A stretch of 64,000 nt of DNA from Flavobacteriales bacterium UBA952 (GTDB lineage Bacteria; Bacteroidota; Bacteroidia; Flavobacteriales_D; Crocinitomicaceae), in NCBI GenBank assembly GCA_905182495.1, contig CAJJBU010000002.1, positions 41,636 through 105,635 of the forward strand, given 5' to 3'. Positions 1 through 10,624 of the stretch are shown here, in pieces. Numbering within the stretch: position 1 is the first letter of the stretch; every line of letters starts with the position of its first letter. A model generated the notes under the pieces. That model was not told the origin of the DNA. It saw only the letters and a program-made list of their open reading frames with translations, and searched no databases. The translations under genes and the position numbers were made by a program.

Positions 1-462
1 GTTAATGTACAATATGAGATAGACAACTTTCGTGTTGAGCAAAAAACGGATTACGAGAAACTTCTTTTCGCTATTAAAACTGATGGATCAATTCATCCTA
101 AAGAAGCGTTAAAAGAAGCAGCTAAAATCTTAATTCATCACTTCATGTTATTCTCTGATGAACGTATTACACTAGAAAGTGATGCGAAATCCGAAACAGA
201 AGAATTTGATGAGACTTCTCTACACATGAGACAATTACTTAAAACGAAACTAGTTGATATGGATTTATCAGTTCGTGCACTTAATTGTTTAAAAGCAGCT
301 GATGTAGAAACGTTAGGGGATCTAGTTTCTTATGCTAAATCAGATTTGTTGAAGTTCAGAAACTTCGGTAAGAAATCTCTTACTGAACTTGAGGATCTTG
401 TTGACAACAAAGGTTTAACATTTGGAATGAATGTTTCTAAATACAAACTTGACAAAGAATAG
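1..462 (+). CDS. rpoA: DNA-directed RNA polymerase alpha subunit, 3' part
   Basis: The reading frame is open from base 1 and continues into the part with the first ATG at 145, so this is the C-terminal 153 residues of a gene that starts upstream of the window. The first ~48 residues are the end of the N-terminal assembly domain. After an acidic linker comes the C-terminal DNA-binding domain, with the typical helix-hairpin-helix core containing [18 protein letters not shown] and [12 protein letters not shown], which contacts promoter UP elements and activators. It ends 5 bases before rplQ, the usual bacterial order at the end of the alpha operon. The product is part of core RNA polymerase. The identification is secure; only the 5' end is missing. 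Confidence 0.97.
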   Translation, partial: VNVQYEIDNFRVEQKTDYEKLLFAIKTDGSIHPKEALKEAAKILIHHFMLFSDERITLESDAKSETEEFDETSLHMRQLLKTKLVDMDLSVRALNCLKAADVETLGDLVSYAKSDLLKFRNFGKKSLTELEDLVDNKGLTFGMNVSKYKLDKE

Positions 463-467
463 GAATA

Positions 468-1058
468 ATGAGACACGGAAAGAAAGGAAATCATTTAAGT
501 AGAAAGAAAGGCCACAGAAGAAGTCTTCTTTCAAATATGGCGTGTTCTTTAATCGAGCACAAAAGTATAAATACTACAATTGCTAAAGCTAAAGCGCTAA
601 GAGTATATGTAGAGCCATTACTTACGAAATCAAAAACAGATTCAACGCACTCAAGAAGAACCGTTTTTTCGTATTTGCAAGACAAAGATGTTGTTACAGA
701 ATTATTTAGAGATGTAGCACCGAAGATTGCAACTAGAAATGGAGGTTATACACGAATCATTAGAACTGGTTATAGACTAGGAGACAATGCAGAAATGTGT
801 ATGATTGAATTGGTTGACTTCAATGAAGTCTATACTAAAGAAGTGGATACTAAAACGACAAGAAGATCTCGTCGTGGTGGTAAAAAAGCGACTGCAACTA
901 CTGAAAATGTTGAAGAACCATCTGTAACTGAAGTTACAGATTCTATTGAAGAAGCCGTTGTTGAAGAAGTAGCTGAAGAACCTACGACTGAAACGAATAA
1001 TGATGAAGCTTCATCAACTGACGAGGACTCTACTGAAGAAAAAAAGAAAGAGGACTAA
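468..1058 (+). CDS. rplQ: 50S ribosomal protein L17 with acidic C-terminal tail
   Basis: Large-subunit ribosomal protein L17 (bL17), 196 residues. The N-terminal ~115 residues are the conserved fold, starting [18 protein letters not shown] and containing the L17 signature region around [18 protein letters not shown]. Residues ~125-196 are an added tail: a short basic stretch ([10 protein letters not shown]), then a Glu/Thr/Ser-rich low-complexity segment ending in KKKED. E. coli L17 is about 127 residues. Similar acidic tails are common in Bacteroidota L17. It lies 5 bp after rpoA and is followed by a strong intrinsic terminator, so it closes the ribosomal operon. Confidence 0.97.
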   Translation: MRHGKKGNHLSRKKGHRRSLLSNMACSLIEHKSINTTIAKAKALRVYVEPLLTKSKTDSTHSRRTVFSYLQDKDVVTELFRDVAPKIATRNGGYTRIIRTGYRLGDNAEMCMIELVDFNEVYTKEVDTKTTRRSRRGGKKATATTENVEEPSVTEVTDSIEEAVVEEVAEEPTTETNNDEASSTDEDSTEEKKKED

Positions 1059-1091
1059 GAATGAAATTTCGAAAGGAATAAACATAAGATT

Positions 1092-1123
1092 AAAAAAAGG
1101 CGATGATATCATCGCCTTTTTTT
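1092..1123 (+). terminator. Intrinsic terminator after rplQ
   Basis: A perfect 32-base palindrome: a run of A, then GGCGATGAT facing ATCATCGCC, then seven T. It lies 34 bp after the rplQ stop codon and before the carA promoter region. The A-run/T-run symmetry means it could terminate on either strand, but all nearby genes read rightward. Confidence 0.9.
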
Positions 1124-1179
1124 ATGTTTTAGCGCATTGATTTGTGTTAAGTTTCTAATTTTACATAAAACAAAATTGA

Positions 1180-3567
<2,388 letters not shown>

Positions 3568-3578
3568 AAAACTCAATC

Positions 3579-3917
3579 ATGCGTAACTCAATTATCTTAT
3601 CTTTTTTTATATTATTTTCTGCTTTTTCATTCGGCCAAGATTTAAATAAATATTTTGCGCAAGCACACTTTAAAACTGATGACACATCTTTAATTAAGGA
3701 AGTTGAGCAATCAATAAGAGCACAAGCAGGTATCTGGATGGTACGAATTGACCCCACCAATGGGAATGTCTTAATTTTTACTGGAGAATTACCATTTTGG
3801 ACAGAAGAAGAATTGCTAGCGCTTTTTGGTGATTACGCGAATTTAATTGCCTGTCCCTACATAGGTGTTGTGCGTGCAGATGAAATCAAAACTTTTCCAT
3901 TCGAAGGTTGTGAATGA
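3579..3917 (+). CDS. Small secreted protein of unknown function
   Basis: 112 residues that I do not recognise. Residues 1-19 form a clear signal peptide (hydrophobic ILSFFILFSAFSFG, cleavage before QDLNKYF). The mature ~93 residues contain a pattern that could be a small alpha/beta (ferredoxin-like or HMA-like) fold: KEVEQSIRAQAGIWMVRIDPTNGNVLI. There are two cysteines, one at IACPYIG and one at the second-last residue, which could pair in the periplasm. It starts 11 bp after eno and its stop codon overlaps the Nudix gene start (ATGA), so it belongs to the same transcription unit. The fold suggestion is inference. Confidence 0.75.
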   Translation: MRNSIILSFFILFSAFSFGQDLNKYFAQAHFKTDDTSLIKEVEQSIRAQAGIWMVRIDPTNGNVLIFTGELPFWTEEELLALFGDYANLIACPYIGVVRADEIKTFPFEGCE

Positions 3918-4360
3918 TTCGTTTCAATCAACGTGCATACGGACTTCTAATCAATGAATCTCAAGATATCTTAATTTCTGATGAATTCCGATTTGACACC
4001 TATTTCAGAAAGTTTCCTGGAGGTGGCGTAGAATACGGAGAAGGAATTATTGATGCTTTAAAAAGAGAATTTCATGAAGAATTAGGTTTACACATTGAAT
4101 CCTATGAATTCCTTTATTTCAATGACTACTTTCAAGAGTCAACATTTCATGTCCAAACCCAGGTCACCTGTTTTTATTATATCGTAAAGTGCCAGGATAT
4201 AGGTGATCTAGGAAAGACTAGCTATGACCTACCTCTTATTGAGGAAGGTGAATATCAAAAATGGATGCCACTCAGAGAATTGACCCCTGATATGCTCACC
4301 TTCAAAATTGATCGAGATGCACTAAGCGTACTCAAAATAAAATTAGCGCTTACTTCTTAA
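3914..4360 (+). CDS. Nudix hydrolase
   Basis: 148 residues. The Nudix box lies at about residues 35-58 and fits G-x5-E-x7-REUxEExGU (GGVEYGEG, then REFHEELGL), giving the Mg-binding glutamates that hydrolyse nucleoside diphosphates linked to another moiety. The substrate cannot be read from the sequence; family members include housecleaning pyrophosphohydrolases and GDP-mannose or sugar-nucleotide hydrolases. Its start overlaps the preceding secreted-protein gene by four bases. Its 3' end overlaps the convergent dehydrogenase gene by 11 bp. Confidence 0.9.
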   Translation: MIRFNQRAYGLLINESQDILISDEFRFDTYFRKFPGGGVEYGEGIIDALKREFHEELGLHIESYEFLYFNDYFQESTFHVQTQVTCFYYIVKCQDIGDLGKTSYDLPLIEEGEYQKWMPLRELTPDMLTFKIDRDALSVLKIKLALTS

Positions 4361-5240
4361 ATTTATCTGCTAGTATCAAATCCTTAGTTCCATGTCCCCA
4401 GCTATAGAAACCTTCACCTGATTTGACTCCTTTTTTACCGGCAGTAACCATATTCACAAGCAAGGGACAGGGCGCATACTTTGGATTCCCAAAACCATCG
4501 TATAATACTTCCAATATTGCTAAACAAACATCTAAACCAATAAAATCTGCCAATTGAAGTGGCCCCATAGGATGGGCCATTCCTAGTTTCATAACTGTGT
4601 CAATTTCCTCAACACCGGCAACCCCTTCATGCAAGGTACAAATGGCCTCATTAATCATGGGCATTAATATACGATTTGCCACAAAACCAGGATAGTCATT
4701 TACCTCAACAGGCGATTTACCCAAACTTTTTGACAAATCCATAATGGAATCAGTCACCTTATCTGAGGTGGAATAACCTCTTATAATTTCAACCAATTTC
4801 ATAATAGGAACAGGATTCATAAAGTGCATTCCAATAACCTTATCAGCCCGGTTTGTGACCGCAGCAATCTGCGTTATTGAAATTGAAGATGTATTGGTCG
4901 CTAGGATCGTTCCTTCATCAGCTAGTTCATCCAACTGCTTAAATATTTTTAACTTCAGATTTGTATTCTCAGTCGCAGCTTCTATAATCAGGTCAGCTCC
5001 AGTTATTCCAGATTCCAAAGAGGAATTGAGTGTGATTCTGGAAAGCGTAGCATCCTTATCTTCCTGTGCTATTTTTTCTTTTGCGAGCTGGCGGTCTAAG
5101 TTTTTTGTAATTGTACCTAATGCACGGTCAAGCGCTTCTTTAGACAAGTCAATCAAAGTTACCGAATAGCCGGATTGAGCAAAAACATGCGCGATTCCGT
5201 TTCCCATAGTACCTGCGCCAATAACTGCAATGTTCTTCAT
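4350..5240 (-). CDS. 3-hydroxybutyryl-CoA (3-hydroxyacyl-CoA) dehydrogenase
   Basis: 296 residues, a single-domain HADH that interconverts 3-hydroxyacyl-CoA and 3-oxoacyl-CoA with NAD(P). The N-terminal Rossmann fold begins at once with IAVIGAGTMGNG. The catalytic His and Glu lie in VIGMHFMNPVPIMKLVEII. The C-terminal helical domain starts at DYPGFVANRILMPMINEA. I chose the ATG at 5240 rather than the possible ATG at 5270: the Rossmann strand begins at residue 3 as in homologues, and a TATATTTG promoter element at 5254-5261 lies inside the longer form. The symbol could be hbd or fadB-like; it is not operonic with other beta-oxidation genes here. Confidence 0.93.
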   Translation of the reverse strand: MKNIAVIGAGTMGNGIAHVFAQSGYSVTLIDLSKEALDRALGTITKNLDRQLAKEKIAQEDKDATLSRITLNSSLESGITGADLIIEAATENTNLKLKIFKQLDELADEGTILATNTSSISITQIAAVTNRADKVIGMHFMNPVPIMKLVEIIRGYSTSDKVTDSIMDLSKSLGKSPVEVNDYPGFVANRILMPMINEAICTLHEGVAGVEEIDTVMKLGMAHPMGPLQLADFIGLDVCLAILEVLYDGFGNPKYAPCPLLVNMVTAGKKGVKSGEGFYSWGHGTKDLILADKFKK

Positions 5241-5253
5241 GATTTTTTTTATA

Positions 5254-5261
5254 CAAATATA
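5254..5261 (-). promoter_or_regulatory. Bacteroidota -7 promoter element for the dehydrogenase gene
   Basis: On the minus strand the sequence reads TATATTTG, an exact match to the Bacteroidota -7 consensus TAnnTTTG, 13 bases before the ATG at 5240. I see no good -33 TTTG at the expected spacing. It supports the shorter start codon. Confidence 0.5.
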
Positions 5262-5316
5262 AGAAATCAATGAGTTTACTCGTTTTTTAACTAGAAATCA
5301 ATCCATTCCAATTTCT

Positions 5317-5324
5317 TATCTTTG
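5317..5324 (+). promoter_or_regulatory. Bacteroidota -7 promoter element for the polysaccharide operon
   Basis: TATCTTTG, an exact TAnnTTTG match, ends six bases before the ATG at 5331. With a transcription start about five bases after the element the mRNA would be nearly leaderless. The -33 half is weak. This is the only promoter-like site I see for the whole 5331-14882 run. Confidence 0.5.
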
Positions 5325-5330
5325 GCCTGA

Positions 5331-6638
5331 ATGCTGAATCGTCTAATAAAAAAATTTCTCGGTAATGATTTTTTGAAATCGATTGCGGTTCTTATGACAG
5401 GCACACTGATTGCTCAAATAATCGGATATCTTTTAGCACCAATCATCACAAGGCTCTATACACCCGCAGAAATGGGAGAGTTTGGAATGTTTCAGCGAAT
5501 CACGGTCTTAGTGGCTACAATTGCAACAGCAAGATACGAGTACGCCCTTCCATTACCCCAAAAAGAAAGACATGCATTCTATCTTTTTCGATTTGCCTTA
5601 AAAATCTCATTGATCACCTTGTTATTAACGCTGCTATTGGGTTTCATTTATGGACTATTTCAAAAAGAAGGAGCGAATTACTTTTTTCTCTTACTGTTTC
5701 TCATAGGCTCTGTTTTTTCATTAGTTTTCTTCAATCTAGGTACAAATTGGTCCGTTCGAAAAAAATATTTCCATAAAATATCGATGGCCAAAATGTCGCA
5801 TTCTATAAGTCTAAATGTTCTAAGAGTCCTTTTTGGTCTTTTTAATGCAGGTAGCTTAGGTCTGATTTTAGCTTATGGTTTGAGTCTATTCGTCGGAGCC
5901 TTATACTTTTTAAAAGATTTTCTTTTATTGAACAATAGAATAAAGTCTAGAATCTCCTCTCTGAAGACAAAAGTAATTGCAAAACAATATAAAGACTTCC
6001 CAAAAGCAAACCTTCCATTGGCCTTAAGTGATTACATCCGAGACGTATTGGTAGCATTAATTTTAATTGAATATTTCTCTGAAAGTTTGTTTGGTGCTTT
6101 TGACCATTCATATAGAATGTTAAGGATTCCTGTCATGCTAATCGGCGCTGCTCTTGCTCATGTTTTCTTTAGCCGAATTTCAGCATATAAAACTGAAAAG
6201 AAATTGATTTTTCCGCTTTTCAAAAAGGTAATCACCATTTTATCCCTTTTATCTATTGCTCCGTTTCTAATTATTTATTTTTATGGCGCACCCCTTTTTG
6301 ATTTTGTATTTGGAAGCGATTGGCGTTTCGCTGGAGAGCTTTCAGAAATAATGGCTCCATGGCTCATGCTTAATTTTATTGTCTCTCCCCTATCCACAAT
6401 ACCCTTGGTCTTTGGGAAGCAAAAGTCCTATTTAATTATTGGCGTTATCGCCTCTGCTTTACAGTTAATTGGATTTATAGTCATCCCTAAGTTCATAGGG
6501 GGGACCGATACAAATGTGAATTTCATGTTTCATTGCGTTTCATGGGCCCAGGTTCTCATGGGTATGATAACACTTTATTTCCTGTATAGCATTGTGAAAA
6601 ATCATGATTTAGAAGTAGTGAGAAATTCAAAAATATAA
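5331..6638 (+). CDS. Polysaccharide repeat-unit flippase (Wzx family)
   Basis: 435-residue multispanning membrane protein with about 12 hydrophobic segments, of the MOP/polysaccharide-synthase superfamily. The N-terminal region (LMTGTLIAQIIGYLLAPIIT, then RLYTPAEMGEFGMFQRIT) is the typical first part of an oligosaccharide flippase. It would move undecaprenyl-linked repeat units from the inner to the outer face of the cytoplasmic membrane. It is the first gene of a run of closely spaced rightward genes that also holds polymerase/ligase, glycosyltransferase and initiating transferase genes. The polysaccharide (O-antigen, capsule or exopolysaccharide) cannot be told from sequence. Confidence 0.9.
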   Translation: MLNRLIKKFLGNDFLKSIAVLMTGTLIAQIIGYLLAPIITRLYTPAEMGEFGMFQRITVLVATIATARYEYALPLPQKERHAFYLFRFALKISLITLLLTLLLGFIYGLFQKEGANYFFLLLFLIGSVFSLVFFNLGTNWSVRKKYFHKISMAKMSHSISLNVLRVLFGLFNAGSLGLILAYGLSLFVGALYFLKDFLLLNNRIKSRISSLKTKVIAKQYKDFPKANLPLALSDYIRDVLVALILIEYFSESLFGAFDHSYRMLRIPVMLIGAALAHVFFSRISAYKTEKKLIFPLFKKVITILSLLSIAPFLIIYFYGAPLFDFVFGSDWRFAGELSEIMAPWLMLNFIVSPLSTIPLVFGKQKSYLIIGVIASALQLIGFIVIPKFIGGTDTNVNFMFHCVSWAQVLMGMITLYFLYSIVKNHDLEVVRNSKI

Positions 6639-6640
6639 AT

Positions 6641-7990
6641 TTGAACATACGAATACCATATCTATTAAAAACGGAAAGTAAAGCTGACTTAGAATCTTGC
6701 CTGTATGCTTTTTTACTATTTTTCGCGACTCTTTATTTCTCTAACGAGTATTATTACTTGACCATTCCCATATCGGTTCTCTTCTTCAATACCCAGTATG
6801 TACTTAAAAACAAAAGGGCTATTCTGGACCATGGGAATGTCAAAAAGATTGTGATCTTAACAATAGTATATCTCCTAGTATCCTATCTAAATAAATTAAT
6901 AAATGGACACCCTGTGACCTCTTTAAGAGATCTTTACGCTTCGTTTCTTTTATTTCCGGTTTTGTTGTTTTCATCTGCATTTCTTAATTTAAGAAAGGTT
7001 TTTAAGTTCTTTTTGTATTTTGTTGTCTTTGAGATCTTGATTGGATTAGTAGAATACTATTATGGTGTGCGGTCCTTCTTTCTTGAAAATGTTGCGGATG
7101 TGAATTTGGCTAGTGACTTTTTATATGACCACAGAGTCAACGGCTTAAGTCTTAGCTCCTCAATATTCTCACTCAAATTACTAGTCGCGATTATTGCGAT
7201 TGAATTCGCGAATATAAAGCAAGGCCTAAAAATCATTCTTAAAGGACTGCTTATGATGGGTGTCCTTATATCATTCAACCGAGCATTGATTGTTTCGATA
7301 CTGCTTTTTTGGATCATCCTTTTTATGTACAATTTGATTACATGCAAGAAGTACAACCTTAGAAACAGCCTTTTTATGGCTAAAAACTTATTACTCTTCA
7401 CCGGTATCTTTTTACTCTTTTCAGATCACAATATTTTGACAGAGATGAAAAAGAAAAATCCTGAAAAACAGCAACTGGAATTGAAATTTAAAAGCATTGA
7501 GGAAAAATTAACTTTTAATGACTTCAAAGAATCAGAATACACAATGTTCTTCCCTAAAATCAAGGAGGGAAACATATTAGATACAAATTTATTAGCGAAC
7601 AAAATATTTTACAATTCGGCTAAAGGATTCAATACTTCGGGACGTACCTTGATTTGGATGAACTACATCGCCTATATTGATCAGCATAAGTGGTTTGGGT
7701 TTGGTTCTGACAAGCTTCTTTTCAAGTCCATAGATCAAGACAACAAGAAAATAAAGCTCATCCACGCCCATAATTCATTCTTGCAATTAATCGCAACTAA
7801 CGGTCTATTCATCAGCTTGCTTTTCCTTTGTATTATTTGGATGATTTGGACCAAAAAGAACTTCTTGTTTTTGATTCCTATTCTAGTATTCTCAACTTTT
7901 CAATATGGTATTTTTTGGGGGTTTTCTCTTTTAGACCTTTTCTTTTTTAGTATCCTAATGTATAATTCAAATCTATTAGATGAAAAATAG
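6641..7990 (+). CDS. O-antigen polymerase/ligase-type membrane protein (first copy)
   Basis: 449 residues with about 10-12 hydrophobic segments and a large loop (about residues 265-370) rich in Lys and Glu. Just after it comes HAHNSFLQLIATNGLF (near residue 373), the pattern of the Wzy/WaaL (PF04932) family, where a His after the big periplasmic loop is important. It either polymerises repeat units or transfers polymer to an acceptor. The start is a TTG at 6641, two bases after the flippase stop codon; no better ATG lies nearby. It overlaps the next gene by 11 bp. A second protein of the same family is encoded at 9371. Confidence 0.82.
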   Translation: MNIRIPYLLKTESKADLESCLYAFLLFFATLYFSNEYYYLTIPISVLFFNTQYVLKNKRAILDHGNVKKIVILTIVYLLVSYLNKLINGHPVTSLRDLYASFLLFPVLLFSSAFLNLRKVFKFFLYFVVFEILIGLVEYYYGVRSFFLENVADVNLASDFLYDHRVNGLSLSSSIFSLKLLVAIIAIEFANIKQGLKIILKGLLMMGVLISFNRALIVSILLFWIILFMYNLITCKKYNLRNSLFMAKNLLLFTGIFLLFSDHNILTEMKKKNPEKQQLELKFKSIEEKLTFNDFKESEYTMFFPKIKEGNILDTNLLANKIFYNSAKGFNTSGRTLIWMNYIAYIDQHKWFGFGSDKLLFKSIDQDNKKIKLIHAHNSFLQLIATNGLFISLLFLCIIWMIWTKKNFLFLIPILVFSTFQYGIFWGFSLLDLFFFSILMYNSNLLDEK

Positions 7991-9371
7991 TATTGCGGAA
8001 TTAGTAGCTGAAATTGAGACTAAATATGATGTGAGAGGTATTCAGACCTCAAGATTTAATCGCTCATTTGAAATTTACCCATGGATAAAGGCAAAACTCT
8101 TTCATAAATTGGTTCTTGGTAAAGAAAGCCTTGCTAATAAATCAAGTAAAAGTCTGTTGTTACAATTTAAATCACTTTTCTATGGCACGTGGAATTTGTT
8201 TATTCATAAATATGAGATCTGGGCATTTACCAATAGTGTTGAACGGATAGAAATTAATGGTCGCTATTCTGATAAATTATTTGATAAAATATCGAGCGCT
8301 ACCAAAGGGAAGATATTACTTATCGAATTTCAATATTTTAAAAAGTTCCCGTTGCGAAAGGTTGCGAGTAAGTATGTTTCTTCAAAAGCCCTTTTTTTAC
8401 TTTCAGAAGAAATATATGGACGCCTATTCTTAAGGAAATTTAAGGTAAACAACCATGAAATTATTACCGAAATTCAAAATGAATTAAAGTGCCAGGTCAA
8501 CCTAAATTCAATTCTAAGAAAAAATTTGGCCCAATATAGGATGATGAAGTTTTGGCTTAAAATCTTGCCTAACCCAAAATATGTATTCATGTCTGTGGCC
8601 TATAACCACTACGGTTATATCAGAGCTTTTAAAGAGGCCAGCATTCCCCTTATTGAATTCCAACATGGAGTTATTAGTGAAAATCACCAAGCTTATAATT
8701 ACAAAGCAAAATTATCCCCTTATCAGTTCCCCGATTATTTAGCTGTTTTTGGTGAAAACGAAAGGCGTTTTTTGACTCAAAAATCACAAATACCCATTCA
8801 AGGGGTTTCTATAATTGGGCGATCAATCATTGATCATTATCTTAATGAAAATAAGGAGAAGGCTAACAAAAAAAACATATGTGTAGCTCTGCAAGACGGT
8901 CCTATTGGAGATAAAGCCATCGCATTTTTATTAGACTTTAATAAGGCTTCTGAAATAAAATACAACTTCATATTAGTCCCTAGAAGGACATCAGAAATGA
9001 CCTATAAGAATTTATTCGAGTTCCCAGTTAATTTCAGCTTTTCAAAAAAGAATATTTATGAAGCATTAGCTCTTTGTGATGTAAATATCACAGCTTATTC
9101 GACAGTTGCTTCCGAAGCGCTCTCTATGGGTAAAGTCAGTATTCTTATTAATATCGAAAACAAGGCCAAGGAGGTCTTTGAAGAAAGCTTAGGAGAAAAC
9201 CCCTATGTTCATTTTATTGATCAACCAAATGACCTTGTGCGTATCCTGCAAAAAGAAATACCTAGTAAATATGAAATTGCCGGGTCTAACAATTTGAATA
9301 TTAAATCAGATTATCAGAACAACTGTACCATAATGATGAATCTATTACCAAATATAAAATCGCAGTTCTGA
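7980..9371 (+). CDS. Probable GT-B-like transferase with QHG motif (polysaccharide operon)
   Basis: 463 residues, soluble, no signal peptide. I cannot place it in a named family with certainty. The middle holds IEFQHGVISENHQAYNY (near residue 226) followed by PDYLAVFGENERRF. The C-terminal half has Rossmann-like strands and CDVNITAYSTVASEALSMG, a pattern like the nucleotide-binding end of GT-B enzymes. QHG plus Ser-x-x-x-Glu-Ala patterns occur in capsule-type transferases (KpsS/KpsC, CDP-glycerol transferases and polysialyltransferase-like proteins), so a sugar or phospho-sugar transferase is the best guess. It overlaps the neighbouring genes by 11 bp and 1 bp, so it is translationally coupled within the operon. 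Confidence 0.65.
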   Translation: MKNSIAELVAEIETKYDVRGIQTSRFNRSFEIYPWIKAKLFHKLVLGKESLANKSSKSLLLQFKSLFYGTWNLFIHKYEIWAFTNSVERIEINGRYSDKLFDKISSATKGKILLIEFQYFKKFPLRKVASKYVSSKALFLLSEEIYGRLFLRKFKVNNHEIITEIQNELKCQVNLNSILRKNLAQYRMMKFWLKILPNPKYVFMSVAYNHYGYIRAFKEASIPLIEFQHGVISENHQAYNYKAKLSPYQFPDYLAVFGENERRFLTQKSQIPIQGVSIIGRSIIDHYLNENKEKANKKNICVALQDGPIGDKAIAFLLDFNKASEIKYNFILVPRRTSEMTYKNLFEFPVNFSFSKKNIYEALALCDVNITAYSTVASEALSMGKVSILINIENKAKEVFEESLGENPYVHFIDQPNDLVRILQKEIPSKYEIAGSNNLNIKSDYQNNCTIMMNLLPNIKSQF

Positions 9372-10624
9372 TGATAATTAAGTTTCAGAATATATTTAAA
9401 GCGTGGAATTCAAATGATTGGTGCTTGGCATATATCCTGTTTTTTTCGATTATATATATGCCCCTTGTACCCATTGGGTTTGCATTTTGGATTCTTACAT
9501 TTTGGAAGTATTTTGAAAAGAAAGAATACAAAATATCAACCGGTATAGAAATCTATTTTTTGAGCTACTATCTACTTTTAGCCATTGGTTTACTTTGGAC
9601 ATCCGACCTAGATACTGGTTTATTTAAAATGGAGAACAAGCTGACCTTCCTACTTTTCCCTATTCTTTTTTATTTTTCAAGGTTTACGCTTTCAAAAACA
9701 AAAATATTAAACATCCTCTTGTTTAGCCTCTGCTTTAGTCTTATTCTATATGAAGTAATTGCCATTTTTAGATCAATTTATCACATTGAAAACAACCATT
9801 GGGGCTATTTTAAAGATTCCTTATTTACGCTATTCATGCACCGAGGATATTACGCCCTATACCTTGTGATAGGATCTTTGATTTGTCATTCCAAAATCTA
9901 TGATAAAAAGAATAAAGCCATGTATATCATACTTTTCATTTTCTTGTCTGTTGGAGTTATACAAACCTATTCAAAAGCAGGGGTCTTGAGTTTATTAATC
10001 TTCAACCTGATACTACTCCTATTTACAGTAGGTAGAAAAAAAATATGGAAAACTGGCCTGTTCATTTCATTTGGTTTCATTAGCCTATTTATCATCTTAA
10101 TGTCATTTGATTCGAACCTTATAAATAGGTTCAAGCAAATCCCTATTTCAACCAGCCAAATAAAACTCGAAAATAACAACAGTTCAGAAAGTAACCAAGC
10201 GAGAATTCTCATGTGGAGCGCTTCAATTAAAAGCATGAAAAAAGGCAGTATTTTAGGTTACGGAACTGGAGATGACATTGCTATACTTAAAGAACAAAAC
10301 GAATCGAACTTTAATCGAAAAATGGCCGATAAAGAAATGAATTCACATAATCAATTCTTTACAACAGCACTTCAACTTGGTATCCCAGGACTCATCATTT
10401 TACTCGCGGCGTTTCTTTCTTCATGGATTAAATTTTTCAGAGAAAAAGATATACTTGCTCTTCTCATTAGCTTTTGTTTTTTCAGTAACTTCCTCATAGA
10501 ATCTATGTTGGAAAGGCAGGCAGGAGTGGTTTTGTTTTGTGTGCTTACACTTTGTTTAAGCCTAAATAAAAATCATCTATTGATCAAAAAAAATAACAAT
10601 ACTGACCCGATGCGAGCCTCATGA
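9371..10624 (+). CDS. O-antigen polymerase/ligase-type membrane protein (second copy)
   Basis: 417 residues with about 10 hydrophobic segments. A polar loop (about residues 250-325, KLENNNSSESNQARILMWSA then ILGYGTGDD) is followed by MNSHNQFFTTALQLGIPGL, the O-antigen ligase domain motif with its conserved His. The spacing from loop to HNQF is more typical of the O-antigen ligase family than in the copy at 6641. One copy may be the polymerase and the other the ligase, but which is which is inference. The start codon ATG shares one base with the previous stop codon, and the end overlaps the next start (ATGA). Confidence 0.83.
   Translation: MIIKFQNIFKAWNSNDWCLAYILFFSIIYMPLVPIGFAFWILTFWKYFEKKEYKISTGIEIYFLSYYLLLAIGLLWTSDLDTGLFKMENKLTFLLFPILFYFSRFTLSKTKILNILLFSLCFSLILYEVIAIFRSIYHIENNHWGYFKDSLFTLFMHRGYYALYLVIGSLICHSKIYDKKNKAMYIILFIFLSVGVIQTYSKAGVLSLLIFNLILLLFTVGRKKIWKTGLFISFGFISLFIILMSFDSNLINRFKQIPISTSQIKLENNNSSESNQARILMWSASIKSMKKGSILGYGTGDDIAILKEQNESNFNRKMADKEMNSHNQFFTTALQLGIPGLIILLAAFLSSWIKFFREKDILALLISFCFFSNFLIESMLERQAGVVLFCVLTLCLSLNKNHLLIKKNNNTDPMRAS

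Noticed and set aside
5241..5270. Longer start (ATG at 5270) for the 3-hydroxyacyl-CoA dehydrogenase
   Set aside because: It would add ten non-conserved residues before the Rossmann strand and place a TATATTTG promoter element inside the gene.
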